64,000 nucleotides of DNA from Streptosporangium sp040640155. GTDB lineage: Bacteria > Actinomycetota > Actinomycetes > Streptosporangiales > Streptosporangiaceae. Numbering within the stretch: position 1 is the stretch's first letter; every line of letters begins with the position of its first letter. The stretch covers positions 62,001-126,000 of the forward strand of contig NZ_JBFABE010000003.1 in NCBI RefSeq assembly GCF_040640155.1, written 5' to 3'. The notes beneath the pieces were generated by a model, which was given only the letters and a program-made list of their open reading frames with translations, had not been told where the DNA came from and searched no databases. This document shows positions 56,104 through 64,000 of this stretch, piece by piece. The translations under genes were made by a program, and so were the position numbers.

Positions 56104-57594
56104 ATGATCACTAACATCCCATTCGGGAAGAGATGGTCGCGTTTGAGCATATTCGAACCGGACGAGGGCGCCCTGTTGGTCATTCCCTCCCTCTCGCTCC
56201 CCCAGGATGAACTGCGCAGCATCCCCGCGGCCCGCTGCTACGAGGAGAGGCTGCTGTTCCTGCTCCTCACCCTGCGCAGGCCGCGGGTGTCGGTCGTCTA
56301 CGTGACCTCGACGCCGGTCGACGGCGCGATCGTGGACTACTACCTGAGCTTCCTCGACGACCCCGACGAGGCCCGCACGCGGCTGCAAATGATCAGTTTG
56401 GACGATCCCGACACGCATCCGCTCAGCGAGGCCCTGCTCCGGCGCCCGGACGTGATCGCTCGCCTGCGCGCCGCGCTCGCGGGCCCGCGCGACGGCGACA
56501 GGGGCGACGGGGGCGACGACAGGGGTGGTGACGGGGGCGGCGACGGGACCCGCGGGGACGCCGGGAACGCCTGGATGGTGCCGTTCGTGGTGAGCGAGTA
56601 CGAGGAGCGCCTCGCCGGGATCCTCTCCCTGCCGATCTACGGCCCGGCCACCCGCCTGGCCCACCTGGGCTCCAAGAGCGGCGGCCGGACGCTCGGCGAG
56701 GCGGCCGGGGTGCCCATGGTCAGGGGGTTCGGCGACCTGCGGTCGCCTGCCGAGGTGGAGCGCGCCGTCCGCGCGATGAGCCCGGCGACCCGGCTGATGG
56801 TCAAGCTGAACAACAGCTACTCGGGAATGGGCAACGCCATCGTGACCACGGGCGACGGCCCGCTCCACGGCCTTCCCACGAGCTTCTCCGCGCCCGGCGA
56901 GGACTGGACGACGTTCGCCGAGAAGATCGCCGAGCGGGGGGCGGTGGTCGAGGAGTTCATCGAGGACCGGCCGCTCCGCTCCCCCAGCGCCCTGGTGAGG
57001 ATCACCCCGGGCGGCACCTTCGACGTGGTCGCCACCCACGAGCAGGTCCTCGGCGGTCCCAACGACGACGTCTACCAGGGGTGCAGCTTCCCCGCCCGCC
57101 AGGAGTACCGGGCCGAGCTCAGCGCGTACGCCGAGCGGATCGCCCGGGTCCTGACGGACCGGGGCGTGGTGGGGTTGTTCGGCGTCGACTTCTTCGCCGT
57201 CAGGGACGGCGGCGGCCACCGGACGCTGCTGTGCGAGATCAACCTGCGCATCGGCGGCACCACCCACCCGTTCGGGGCCGCGATCCTGACCACCGGCGCC
57301 GCCTACGATCCCGGCACCGGCCTGCTCGTCCACGAGGGCCGCGCCAAGTACTACGTGGCGACGGACAACTGCTCCGCCCCCGGCCTGCTGGGCCGCACCC
57401 CCGGGGAGGTCGTCAAGCTGATCCAGGACGAGGGCCTCGGCTTCGACCGGGAGCGCCGCACCGGGAACGTGCTGCACCTGCTGGGCGCGGTCACCTGCTT
57501 CGGCAAGCTCGGCTTCACCAGCATCGGCGACTCCGCCGAGGAGGCCGCCGAGCTGCACCGCAGGACCGTGTCGACGCTGAACCGTCCCGCCTGA
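56104..57594 (+). CDS. PGM1-like ATP-grasp peptide ligase
   Basis: A 496-residue protein resembling the ATP-grasp ligase PGM1 of pheganomycin biosynthesis and its many actinomycete relatives. The N-terminal region LLVIPSLSLPQDELRSIPAARCYEERLLFLLLTLRRPRVSVVYVTSTPVDGAIVDYYLSFL is characteristic. The ATP-grasp core shows LMVKLNNSYSGMGNAIV (phosphate loop), VVEEFIEDRP and CEINLRIGGTTHPFGA (metal-binding Glu/Asn). A Gly/Asp-rich low-complexity insert (about 138-160) separates the two regions. ATG 56104 is chosen as the start near homologous N-termini; there is no clear ribosome binding site, and GTG 56032 is an alternative. No peptide precursor or biosynthetic partner genes are adjacent, so the substrate is unknown. 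Confidence 0.82.
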   Translation: MITNIPFGKRWSRLSIFEPDEGALLVIPSLSLPQDELRSIPAARCYEERLLFLLLTLRRPRVSVVYVTSTPVDGAIVDYYLSFLDDPDEARTRLQMISLDDPDTHPLSEALLRRPDVIARLRAALAGPRDGDRGDGGDDRGGDGGGDGTRGDAGNAWMVPFVVSEYEERLAGILSLPIYGPATRLAHLGSKSGGRTLGEAAGVPMVRGFGDLRSPAEVERAVRAMSPATRLMVKLNNSYSGMGNAIVTTGDGPLHGLPTSFSAPGEDWTTFAEKIAERGAVVEEFIEDRPLRSPSALVRITPGGTFDVVATHEQVLGGPNDDVYQGCSFPARQEYRAELSAYAERIARVLTDRGVVGLFGVDFFAVRDGGGHRTLLCEINLRIGGTTHPFGAAILTTGAAYDPGTGLLVHEGRAKYYVATDNCSAPGLLGRTPGEVVKLIQDEGLGFDRERRTGNVLHLLGAVTCFGKLGFTSIGDSAEEAAELHRRTVSTLNRPA

Positions 57595-57722
57595 CCGGGT
57601 CCCGCCCCCGCCGCCGCCTCTCCGGCTCCCGCCGGTCACCTCCGGCCCGCAGGCCCGCCGGCCCGCTCCGGTGCCAACGACGCCACCGGTCCGGCCGGTC
57701 GCCCCGGTCCCCGGGTCCGGAA

Positions 57723-57944
57723 CTACAGGGACCCCCGGGACCCCCGGGACGCGCGCAGCGCCCGCAGGCCGATCGCGCCGAGCACGAGGGCCAGCACCAG
57801 GTTGACCGCTACCAGGATCCCGTGGACCACGTAGAACGACGTGGCACGGCCGTCCCCGAGGTTGAGGCCAAGGTTGATCCACTCGAAGATCATAAAAGCG
57901 GCAAGGCCGATCAGAAAAGCGGCGATCTTTCGCGATATTTGCAT
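57723..57944 (-). CDS. SCO4848 family small membrane protein
   Basis: A 73-residue protein with two transmembrane helices (IAAFLIGLAAFMIFEWINLGL and FYVVHGILVAVNLVLALVLGAIGLRAL) joined by GDGRATS, ending in a basic tail. Size, topology and position beside a D,D-carboxypeptidase and a YihY protein match the SCO4848 family of Streptomyces. ATG 57944 is used; AATACT eight bases upstream suggests a leaderless transcript. It is divergent from the carboxypeptidase gene. Function unknown. Confidence 0.78.
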   Translation of the reverse strand: MQISRKIAAFLIGLAAFMIFEWINLGLNLGDGRATSFYVVHGILVAVNLVLALVLGAIGLRALRASRGSRGSL

Positions 57945-58030
57945 GATGTCAGTATTCCGCCGAGTGGCGCGTAGCTGGTCAGGGCACCTGTACTCCATGC
58001 GAACCGGCACGAAGCTACCCTGAGCTCATC

Positions 58031-59293
58031 ATGGGGACCAGACACGTCGCGCCCGTCGGGGTGCTGCTCGCGGCGACCGCTTTTCTCGGCGCGCCCGCAC
58101 AGGCCGGGACCGCGGCCCACCCGCCGGGCACGCTCGCGGGCACCGGCTCGCCCGTCACCGGCTCGCCGGGCGTCGGCTCGCTCCTCACCGGTTCGCCGAT
58201 CACCGGTTCGCCGGGCGGCGCCCGGGGAGCGGCGGGCGCCGGTTCGCTCGAACCGGGCGCGGAAGGCGAGAGGGAGCCGGTCGGCGGCTCCCGGCTCGGG
58301 GAGCGGGGTCTCATCCTCCCCGCGGGCGTGAAGGCCCCGCCCAAGACCGCCGCCAAGGCGTACGTGATCGCCGACGCGGAGACCGGTGCGGTGCTCGCCG
58401 CCAAGGACGCCCACGGGCGCTACCTGCCCGCCAGCACCCTCAAGGCGCTGACCGCCCTCACCCTGATCCCCAGGCTGGACAAGGACCGGAAGGTCAGGCC
58501 GAGCAAGCGCGCGGTGAACGAGGAGGGCAGCGCGGTCGGCCTGGTCCCCAGGCCGCTCTACACCGTCGAGGACCTGTTCAAGGCCCTGCTGCTGGTCTCC
58601 GGCAACGACAGCGCGATGGCGCTGGCCGAGGCCAACGGCGGCCTGACCGCCACCCTGGCCGACATGAACGCCGAGGCCAGACGGCTTCAGGCGTTCGACA
58701 CCGTGGCCATGACCCCGAGCGGGCTGGACAAGCCCGGACAGAGCAGCTCGGCCTACGACCTGGCCCTGATCGCCCGCGCAGGCCTGGCCAACCCCGATTT
58801 CCGCCGATATATCAGTCTGAAAACTGACAAGTTTCCGGCTCCCAAGGGCTACTACGAGATCGGCAACCACAACAAGCTACTCTGGCGCTACAAGGGGATG
58901 ATCGGCGTCAAGAACGGCTGGACCTCCAAGGCCCAGGGCAGCTTCGTCGGCGCGGCCAGGCGGAACGGCCACACGGTCATCGTGTCCATCATGCGTCACG
59001 ACGGCTACTTCTGGGACGAGGTCGCCGACCTGCTCGACTGGGGCTTCGCCAACCGCGACCGGGTCGCGCCGGTGGGGCACCTGGTCGACCCGGTCCCGGT
59101 GGCCTCCCCGTCCCCCGTCGCACCCGTGACCTCCGCGCCCCCGGTCGCACCGGCGCCGGTCTCGGCGGCCGATCCGTCCCTCGCGCCGCGTCCGCCGGGC
59201 AGTGGCGTCCCGATCGGCTACTACGTTCTCGGCGCCGGTCTGCTGGGCGGCCTGGCCTGGCTGGCGTACGGTCTGCGCAGGCGCTTCCGCTAG
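58031..59293 (+). CDS. D-alanyl-D-alanine carboxypeptidase (S11, PBP5/DacA-like)
   Basis: A 420-residue penicillin-binding protein trimming pentapeptide stems in peptidoglycan. A signal peptide (VAPVGVLLAATAFLGAPAQA) is followed by a Gly/Ser/Pro repeat region with TGSP units (about 36-65), then the catalytic domain: STLK with Ser135 and Lys138, SGN at 190-192 and KNG at 294-296 where KTG is usual. A Pro/Val/Ala linker, a transmembrane helix (YYVLGAGLLGGLAWLAYGL) and RRRFR anchor it at the C-terminus. ATG 58031 has a poor ribosome binding site. The neighbourhood (SCO4848-like, YihY, trpS) is conserved in actinomycetes. Confidence 0.92.
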   Translation: MGTRHVAPVGVLLAATAFLGAPAQAGTAAHPPGTLAGTGSPVTGSPGVGSLLTGSPITGSPGGARGAAGAGSLEPGAEGEREPVGGSRLGERGLILPAGVKAPPKTAAKAYVIADAETGAVLAAKDAHGRYLPASTLKALTALTLIPRLDKDRKVRPSKRAVNEEGSAVGLVPRPLYTVEDLFKALLLVSGNDSAMALAEANGGLTATLADMNAEARRLQAFDTVAMTPSGLDKPGQSSSAYDLALIARAGLANPDFRRYISLKTDKFPAPKGYYEIGNHNKLLWRYKGMIGVKNGWTSKAQGSFVGAARRNGHTVIVSIMRHDGYFWDEVADLLDWGFANRDRVAPVGHLVDPVPVASPSPVAPVTSAPPVAPAPVSAADPSLAPRPPGSGVPIGYYVLGAGLLGGLAWLAYGLRRRFR

Positions 59294-59314
59294 GCGGAGC
59301 CGCTCCGGGCCCTC

Positions 59315-59366
59315 GGCCCCGCCCCGGGCCGCCCCGGGCCGCCGCCGGCCGCCCGGGGCGGGGGCC
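59315..59366. terminator. GC-rich bidirectional terminator
   Basis: GGCCCCGCCCCGGGC (59315-59329) pairs, with one extra G, with 59351-59366 between the convergent carboxypeptidase and YihY genes. Confidence 0.65.
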
Positions 59367-59376
59367 CGCCGGGCGC

Positions 59377-60309
59377 TCAGGCGGGGATGGCGTTGGCCGG
59401 GACCGGCGTGGGGTCGGGCGGAAGGCCGAGCGAGGCGGTGGCGGTCCAGGCGGCGGCGTACATGATCACCCGGGCCGAGAGGTTGATCCAGACCAGCAGA
59501 CCGACCACCACGGCGAACACCCCGTAGACCGGGTTGTTCAGGGTGCTGGACAGCACCAGCGCGGCGAGCTGCTTGAGCAGGGCGAAGCCGACCGCGCCGA
59601 ACAGGGCGCCGCGCAGCAGCACCGGGAACGGCTGCCTGATGCGGCCCAGCCAGCGCAGCAGGATCAGGAACACCAGGACGTCGGCGAGCACGCTCACCGC
59701 CAGGCCGACCAGCCAGATCGTGGTGGTGGACACCACCGACCCCGACAGTCCCACCCACCCGGCGACGGTCCCGCCGGCCTGGGTGGCGAAACCGGCGACC
59801 AGCACCGAGGCCAGCATCGTGGTGCCGACCAGGACGAGCCCGGCCAGGTCCCTGAGCTTGGCCATGGCGAAGCCGAGCGGAGCCTCGGTCGTCATGGAGA
59901 TCTCTCGCAGGGCCTCGCGCAGCGCGTCGATCGCGCCGAGCCCGGCGTAGAGCAGGCCGAGCAGGCCGATGATCCCGGCACTGGTCCGCGAGTCGGCGAT
60001 CTCCTGGATCGGCAGCTTGTCGGCCAGGCCCGGCAGGTACTGGTCGATCGCCTTGCGCAGGGTGCCGGGGGCGTCCGGGGTGACGGAGAGGAAGTAGCCG
60101 AAGACCGCGAAGGCCAGCGCCACGATCGGGAAGAACGACAGGAAGGCGAAGTAGCTGACCGCCCCGGCGAGCCGGTCGCCCGCCTGGATCTGGTAGCGCT
60201 GGTAGGTCCTGACCAGGTGGTCGAACCAGGGCCACCTGACCCGGGCCGAGCCGAGTGTCGCTCCGAGCCGTTCACGGCCTGTCCGTACGCGTTCCCACAC
60301 ACCTGTCAC
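59377..60309 (-). CDS. YihY/BrkB family membrane protein
   Basis: A 310-residue integral membrane protein with six hydrophobic helices, of the YihY (formerly 'ribonuclease BN', BrkB) family. The conserved start RTYQRYQIQAGDRLAGAVSYFAFLSFFPIVALAFAVFGY is present, followed by LGLLYAGLGAIDALREAL and LLKQLAALVLSSTLNNPVYGVFAVVVGLLVWINLSARVIMYAAAW. GTG 60309 is preceded by AGGGGGCG. Function is unproven; the old RNase assignment was withdrawn. It lies 59 bases downstream of trpS on the same strand. Confidence 0.92.
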   Translation of the reverse strand: MTGVWERVRTGRERLGATLGSARVRWPWFDHLVRTYQRYQIQAGDRLAGAVSYFAFLSFFPIVALAFAVFGYFLSVTPDAPGTLRKAIDQYLPGLADKLPIQEIADSRTSAGIIGLLGLLYAGLGAIDALREALREISMTTEAPLGFAMAKLRDLAGLVLVGTTMLASVLVAGFATQAGGTVAGWVGLSGSVVSTTTIWLVGLAVSVLADVLVFLILLRWLGRIRQPFPVLLRGALFGAVGFALLKQLAALVLSSTLNNPVYGVFAVVVGLLVWINLSARVIMYAAAWTATASLGLPPDPTPVPANAIPA

Positions 60310-60368
60310 CCGCGCCCCCTACCCCGTCACCGCCGTCTCGACCGCGAACGGCCGGACGACGCCGCAGA

Positions 60369-61373
60369 TCACGGGGTGGGCAGGAACCCCACCATGTCGC
60401 GCACCTTGGCCATCGTCTCGGCGGCCACGGCGCGGGCCCGGCCGGCACCGACGGCGAGCATCCGGTCGAGCTCGGCCTCGTCGGCGAGCAGCTTCTCGGT
60501 CCGCTCGCGGATCGGGGTGAAGGTGTCGACCACCAGTTCGGCGACGTCCTTCTTGAAGGTGCCGTACCCCTGGCCGGTGTAGCGGGCCTCCAGCTCGGGG
60601 ATGGGAACGCCGCTCAGCGCGGACTGGATGCGCAGCAGGTTGGTGACGCCCGGCTTGTTCTCGTCGTCGGCGAGGACCTCGGAGCCGGTGTCGGTGACCG
60701 CGCGCATGACCTTCTTGCGGAGCGGCCCCGGCTGCTCCAGCAGGTCGAGGATGCCCGCGGGCGAGGAGGAGGACTTCGACATCTTCGCCGTGGGGTCCTG
60801 GAGGTCGGTGATCTTCTCGACCCCCTTGACGATGTGCGGCTCGGGCAGCGTGAAGGTCTCGCCGAAGCGGTGGTTGAAGCGCTGCGCCAGGTCGCGGGTG
60901 AGCTCCAGGTGCTGCTTCTGGTCGGCCCCCACCGGAACCCTGTCGGCCTGGTAGAGCAGGATGTCGGCGGCCTGCAGGATCGGGTAGGTGAACAGGCCCA
61001 CGCCGGCCGAGCTCTCGCCCTGCTTGGCGGACTTGTCCTTGAACTGGGTCATCCGGCCGGCCTCGCCCATGCCGGTGAGGCAGATCAGCACCCAGGCCAG
61101 CTCGGTGTGCTCGCGGACGTGGCTCTGCACGAAGACCGTGGAGCGCTCCGGGTCCAGACCGGCGGCGAAGAGCTGGGCGGCGGCCACCCTGGTGCGCCTG
61201 CGCAGCTCCTCCGGCCGGTACTCCACCGTGATCGCGTGCAGGTCGACGACGCAGTAGAACGCGTCGTAGCCCTCCTGCATGGCGACGTACTGCCGTACGG
61301 CGCCGAGGTAGTTGCCCAGGTGGAAGGAGTCGGCGGTGGGCTGGATTCCCGACAGGACGCGAGGACTGGCCAT
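60369..61373 (-). CDS. trpS: Tryptophanyl-tRNA synthetase
   Basis: A 334-residue class Ic synthetase that charges tRNA-Trp. The HIGH-equivalent is in DSFHLGNYLGA near the N-terminus and the KMSKS loop in TAKMSKSSSSP near residue 190; DLHAITV, PVGADQKQHLELTRDLAQRFN and PILQAADILLY are conserved active-site elements. ATG 61373 (MASPRVLSGIQPTADS) is chosen; a TTG at 61382 would add three residues and has no support. Its start is 15 bases after the end of the CNNM gene on the same strand, so they may share a transcript. No attenuator was evident. Confidence 0.96.
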   Translation of the reverse strand: MASPRVLSGIQPTADSFHLGNYLGAVRQYVAMQEGYDAFYCVVDLHAITVEYRPEELRRRTRVAAAQLFAAGLDPERSTVFVQSHVREHTELAWVLICLTGMGEAGRMTQFKDKSAKQGESSAGVGLFTYPILQAADILLYQADRVPVGADQKQHLELTRDLAQRFNHRFGETFTLPEPHIVKGVEKITDLQDPTAKMSKSSSSPAGILDLLEQPGPLRKKVMRAVTDTGSEVLADDENKPGVTNLLRIQSALSGVPIPELEARYTGQGYGTFKKDVAELVVDTFTPIRERTEKLLADEAELDRMLAVGAGRARAVAAETMAKVRDMVGFLPTP

Positions 61374-61387
61374 GGCAGACAATTGTG

Positions 61388-62722
61388 TCAGGTGTCCGGA
61401 GTGATCGGTGCCTCCGCCACCGCGTCCGGCACGTCCTGGCGGGGGGCGTTCCGCTTGATCCTGACCCGGGAGACACGGCGGCCGTCCATCTCCGTGACCG
61501 TCAGGTCGAATCCGGAGACCTCCACCCGCTCCCCCAGCACCGGAAGGTGCCCGAGGGACGACATCAGGAACCCGCCCAGGGTCTCGTAGGGGCCGTCGGG
61601 CAGGCGGACGCCGGTGGAGGACGCCACCTCGTCGAGGGTGGCGAGCCCTTCCAGCTCCGCCTCCCCGGCGGGCAGGGCGACGTGCTCGTCCTCCACGTCG
61701 TGCTCGTCGCGGATGTCGCCGATGAGCTCCTCGACCAGGTCCTCCAGGGTGACGATGCCGGCGGTGCCGCCGTACTCGTCCACCACGATCGCCAGGTGGT
61801 GGCCCTCCTTGCGCATCTCCGAGAGCGTGGCCATCAGCCGCTTGCTCGTGGGGACCAGCTTGACCGGGCGGATCGGCACCAGCTCGCTGATCGGCTCGAT
61901 GGACCCGGTCAGCACCGGGTCGAGCAGGTCGCGGATGTGCACGAACCCCACGATGTCATCGTAGGAGTCGCGGTAGACCGGGAAGCGGGAGTGGGGCATG
62001 GCCGCGGCCAGGACCGCCGCCTCGGCCAGCCGCGTGTCCGCCGACATGAACTCCACCTCGGTACGCGGCAGCATCACCTCGCGGAGCTGCCGCTTGCCCG
62101 CCGCGAACACCTCCCCGATCAGGTGGCGCTCGTCGGCGCTGAGCTCCTGGTGGCCCACCACCATGTCGCGCAGCTCCTCGGTGGAGATCTCCTCGCGGTC
62201 GGCGTCGGGGTCGCCGCCCAGGAGCTTGACCACCCCGTCGGTGGACTTCGACAGCGCCCAGATGATCGGCCGCGACAGCGCGGCCATCCGGTCCAGGAAC
62301 GGCGCGACCAGCAGGGAGATCCCCTCCGCCCGCTGCCGGGCGATCCGCTTGGGCGCGAGCTCGCCCAGCACCAGGGAGGCGTACGAGATCGCCAGCGTCA
62401 CCAGGACCAGGGCGAGCGGGGCCGTCACGGCCTCGGGGACCCCCCAGGAGGTCACCACCGGGATGAGGTCCTTGGCCAGGGTGTCGGCGCCGAAGGCCGC
62501 CGAGAGCATGGTGGCCACGGTGACGCCGATCTGCACCGCGGACAGGAAGCGGTTGGGGTCGCGGGCGAGCTTGGCGGCCCTGGCCCCCCTGCGGCCCTGC
62601 GCGTCGAGCCGCCGTACCTGGCTCTCCCGCAGGGAGACCATGGCCATCTCTGCTGCGGCGAAGAACCCTCCGATCAGTACGAAGATCAAGACCAGGGCGA
62701 TGTTCGCCAGGACGCTGTTCAC
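61388..62722 (-). CDS. CNNM/CorC (HlyC/CorC) family transporter with CBS domains
   Basis: A 444-residue membrane protein. A CNNM/DUF21 membrane domain (LVLIFVLIGGFFAAAEMAMVSLRESQVRRL and LGELAPKRIARQRAE) is followed by a CBS pair (REVMLPRTEVEFMSADTRLAEAA, SRFPVYRDSYDDIVGFVHIRDLLDPV, LAIVVDEYGGTAGIVTLEDLVEELIGDI) and a C-terminal CorC/HlyC domain. The family is linked to Mg2+ or Co2+ transport. GTG 62722 is used since GGAGA lies seven bases before it; the in-frame ATG at 62785 would run into the galE operator region. Divergent from galE. Confidence 0.93.
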   Translation of the reverse strand: MNSVLANIALVLIFVLIGGFFAAAEMAMVSLRESQVRRLDAQGRRGARAAKLARDPNRFLSAVQIGVTVATMLSAAFGADTLAKDLIPVVTSWGVPEAVTAPLALVLVTLAISYASLVLGELAPKRIARQRAEGISLLVAPFLDRMAALSRPIIWALSKSTDGVVKLLGGDPDADREEISTEELRDMVVGHQELSADERHLIGEVFAAGKRQLREVMLPRTEVEFMSADTRLAEAAVLAAAMPHSRFPVYRDSYDDIVGFVHIRDLLDPVLTGSIEPISELVPIRPVKLVPTSKRLMATLSEMRKEGHHLAIVVDEYGGTAGIVTLEDLVEELIGDIRDEHDVEDEHVALPAGEAELEGLATLDEVASSTGVRLPDGPYETLGGFLMSSLGHLPVLGERVEVSGFDLTVTEMDGRRVSRVRIKRNAPRQDVPDAVAEAPITPDT

Positions 62723-62776
62723 GAGGTCGTCTCCGTCATGGCGGCCGCCCGTTCCGGCGGTGGCCGATATGTGATG

Positions 62777-62794
62777 TGCCAGCATATGCTGGCA
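62777..62794. promoter_or_regulatory. 18-bp perfect palindrome between galE and CNNM gene
   Basis: TGCCAGCATATGCTGGCA is followed by a second dyad (GACTT at 62798 with AAGTC at 62815-62819, and TTAC-AAAA-GTAA inside). It lies 51-68 bases upstream of galE and is a likely operator. Confidence 0.65.
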
Positions 62795-62844
62795 GTAGAC
62801 TTACAAAAGTAAACAAGTCCAAACATCATCGAACAGGAGGCTCC

Positions 62845-63810
62845 GTGAAGCTGCTCGTCACCGGAGGCGCCGGATACATAGGCAGCGCCGTGGCGGCGCA
62901 ACTCGTCGAAGCGGGGCACGAGGTCACCGTGCTGGACGACCTGTCCACCGGTCACGCCGACGCCGTCCCCGAGGGCGCCCGCTTCGTCGAGGGGTCGATC
63001 ACCGACGCCGCCGGGGCGCTCGACGGCGTGGAGGGCGTGCTGCACTTCGCGGCGAAGTCCCTGGTCGGCGAGTCCGTGGAGCGGCCCGGCCTCTACTGGG
63101 CGCACAACCTCGGCGGCACCCTCGCCCTGCTCGACGCGATGCGGAGCGCCGGGGTGGGCCGCATCGTCTTCTCCTCCACCGCCGCCACGTACGGCGAGCC
63201 GGAGCGCTCCCCGATCACGGAGAGCGACCCCACCCGCCCCACCAACCCCTACGGCGCCTCCAAGCTGGCGGTCGACACCGCGCTCGGCACGTTCGCCGGG
63301 CTGTACGGCCTGGCCGCGGTGAGCCTGCGCTACTTCAACGTGGGCGGCGCCTACACCGGCCGGGACGGCCGCGTCTACCGCGAGCGTCACACCGTGGAGA
63401 CCCACCTGATCCCTAACGTCCTCGCCGTCGCGCTCGGCGGGCGCGAGCCGGTCAGCGTGTTCGGCACGGACTACCCGACCCCCGACGGCACATGCGTGCG
63501 CGACTACATCCACCTCGCGGACCTGGCCAGGGCCCACCTGCTGGCGCTGGACGCCTGCTCGCCGGGCGAGCACCGGGTCTACAACCTCGGCAGCGGGACC
63601 GGCTTCTCGGTGCAGGAGGTGCTCTCGGTCTGCCGCGAGGTCACCGGTCACGAGATCCCCTCGGTCGTCCGCGAGCGCCGCGCCGGTGACCCGGCCGTGC
63701 TGGTGGCCTCCTCCGAGAAGATCAGGCGCGAGCTGGGCTGGAAGCCCGAGCACCCGTCGGTCCGCGACGTCGTCGCCGACGCCTGGGCCGCCCTGTCCGG
63801 CCGCCCCTGA
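62845..63810 (+). CDS. galE: UDP-glucose 4-epimerase
   Basis: A 321-residue extended-SDR epimerase interconverting UDP-glucose and UDP-galactose. NAD motif TGGAGYIG at 6-13, FSSTAATYGEPE, the catalytic NPYGASKLAVD, and RYFNVGGAYTGRDG with VRDYIHLADLA are all present. GTG 62845 follows AGGAGG at four bases. It supplies galactosyl units for envelope glycans or disposes of galactose, which the GH42 enzyme could release. An operator-like palindrome precedes it. Confidence 0.95.
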   Translation: MKLLVTGGAGYIGSAVAAQLVEAGHEVTVLDDLSTGHADAVPEGARFVEGSITDAAGALDGVEGVLHFAAKSLVGESVERPGLYWAHNLGGTLALLDAMRSAGVGRIVFSSTAATYGEPERSPITESDPTRPTNPYGASKLAVDTALGTFAGLYGLAAVSLRYFNVGGAYTGRDGRVYRERHTVETHLIPNVLAVALGGREPVSVFGTDYPTPDGTCVRDYIHLADLARAHLLALDACSPGEHRVYNLGSGTGFSVQEVLSVCREVTGHEIPSVVRERRAGDPAVLVASSEKIRRELGWKPEHPSVRDVVADAWAALSGRP

Positions 63811-63881
63811 GACACCCGGCCCGGCCGGGCCCGTCCTGGTCCATCCGGGCCCGTCCGGCTCCACGTCCCGATCCGTCCCGG

Positions 63882-64000
63882 CTATCCCAGGCGGAAGCGG
63901 GCCGTGTTGTCGGCGGGGCGGCGGTCACCCGTCAGCGGGGAGTAGACCGTCGCCTCCGCCCTCGGCCCGCGGCCTCCCGGCGCGCGGCTCCCCGGCTCGT
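63882..64000 (-). CDS. C-terminal end of an unidentified protein, truncated by window edge
   Basis: An open minus-strand frame enters from the window end and stops at TAG 63882-63884. The visible end reads ATVYSPLTGDRRPADNTARFRLG preceded by a Gly/Pro/Arg-rich stretch. The composition looks like a genuine protein C-terminus, but about 38 residues are too few to identify a family. Confidence 0.5.
   Translation of the reverse strand, partial: EPGSRAPGGRGPRAEATVYSPLTGDRRPADNTARFRLG

Noticed and set aside
61385..62812. 475-codon plus-strand frame opposite the CNNM gene
   Set aside because: His/Arg/Gln-rich antisense shadow with no recognisable domain.

Overview
The window is very GC-rich, gene-dense DNA with many GTG/TTG starts and purine-rich ribosome binding sites. 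Its gene content (type VII secretion, LacI and ROK sugar regulators, TAT lipoprotein binding proteins, an SCO4848-like protein, a PGM1-type ligase) points to a mycelial actinomycete. A Streptosporangium/Nonomuraea-like member of the Streptosporangiales is my guess, but the sequence alone does not settle the genus. I saw no tRNA, rRNA, CRISPR array, transposase or integrase.

Layout. (1) 1-8.6 kb: the 3' part of a three-ATPase EccC/FtsK-type secretion ATPase converging on a WXG100 gene, then an SDR dehydrogenase, a biotin-dependent acyl-CoA carboxylase alpha chain, and a membrane protein with a Gly/Phe-rich tail. (2) 8.8-17.9 kb and 23.3-33.9 kb: a large plant-polysaccharide locus, best read as xyloglucan use. 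It holds a cytosolic GH3 enzyme with its own LacI regulator, a ROK regulator divergent from an ABC importer operon, and a five-gene operon (YicI-like GH31 alpha-xylosidase, binding protein, two permeases, secreted GH3) divergent from a GH42 beta-galactosidase. Related ROK/XylR-type operator sequences lie in both divergent promoter regions, tying the two halves together. (3) 18-23.2 kb interrupts this locus with a DUF262 gene overlapping a hipA-like kinase gene, an Hsp20 gene with a MerR/HspR-type regulator, and an aldo/keto reductase behind an elaborate palindrome array. (4) 34-38.4 kb: a Nudix hydrolase, small membrane proteins, a pentapeptide-repeat membrane protein sharing a cytosolic module with the 7-8.6 kb protein, and an LpdA-type flavoprotein.

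(5) 38.5-55.6 kb is a nucleoside salvage region: purine nucleoside phosphorylase, phosphohexomutase and adenosine deaminase, then the operon BMP lipoprotein - ABC ATPase - two permeases - cdd - deoA, with an M20 amidohydrolase upstream. Gene content and order resemble the Mycobacterium tuberculosis lpdA-deoD-pmmB-add-deoA-cdd neighbourhood. The operon would import nucleosides, deaminate them and phosphorolyse them, and the mutase would handle the sugar phosphates. A MarR/MFS divergent pair and two small genes of unknown role sit within this region. (6) 56-64 kb: a PGM1-like ATP-grasp peptide ligase, then a housekeeping envelope cluster (SCO4848-like protein, D,D-carboxypeptidase, YihY/BrkB protein, trpS, CNNM/CorC-type protein, galE) and the 3' end of one more minus-strand gene.

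Most noteworthy: the DUF262-HipA pair without an obvious HipB; the operator network of the xyloglucan-like locus; a cytosolic domain shared by two otherwise unrelated membrane proteins; a 14-codon ORF bridging two ABC genes by two ATGA overlaps; an ABC ATPase whose expected start codon reads ATC; and repeated short two-copy tandem duplications at gene borders.
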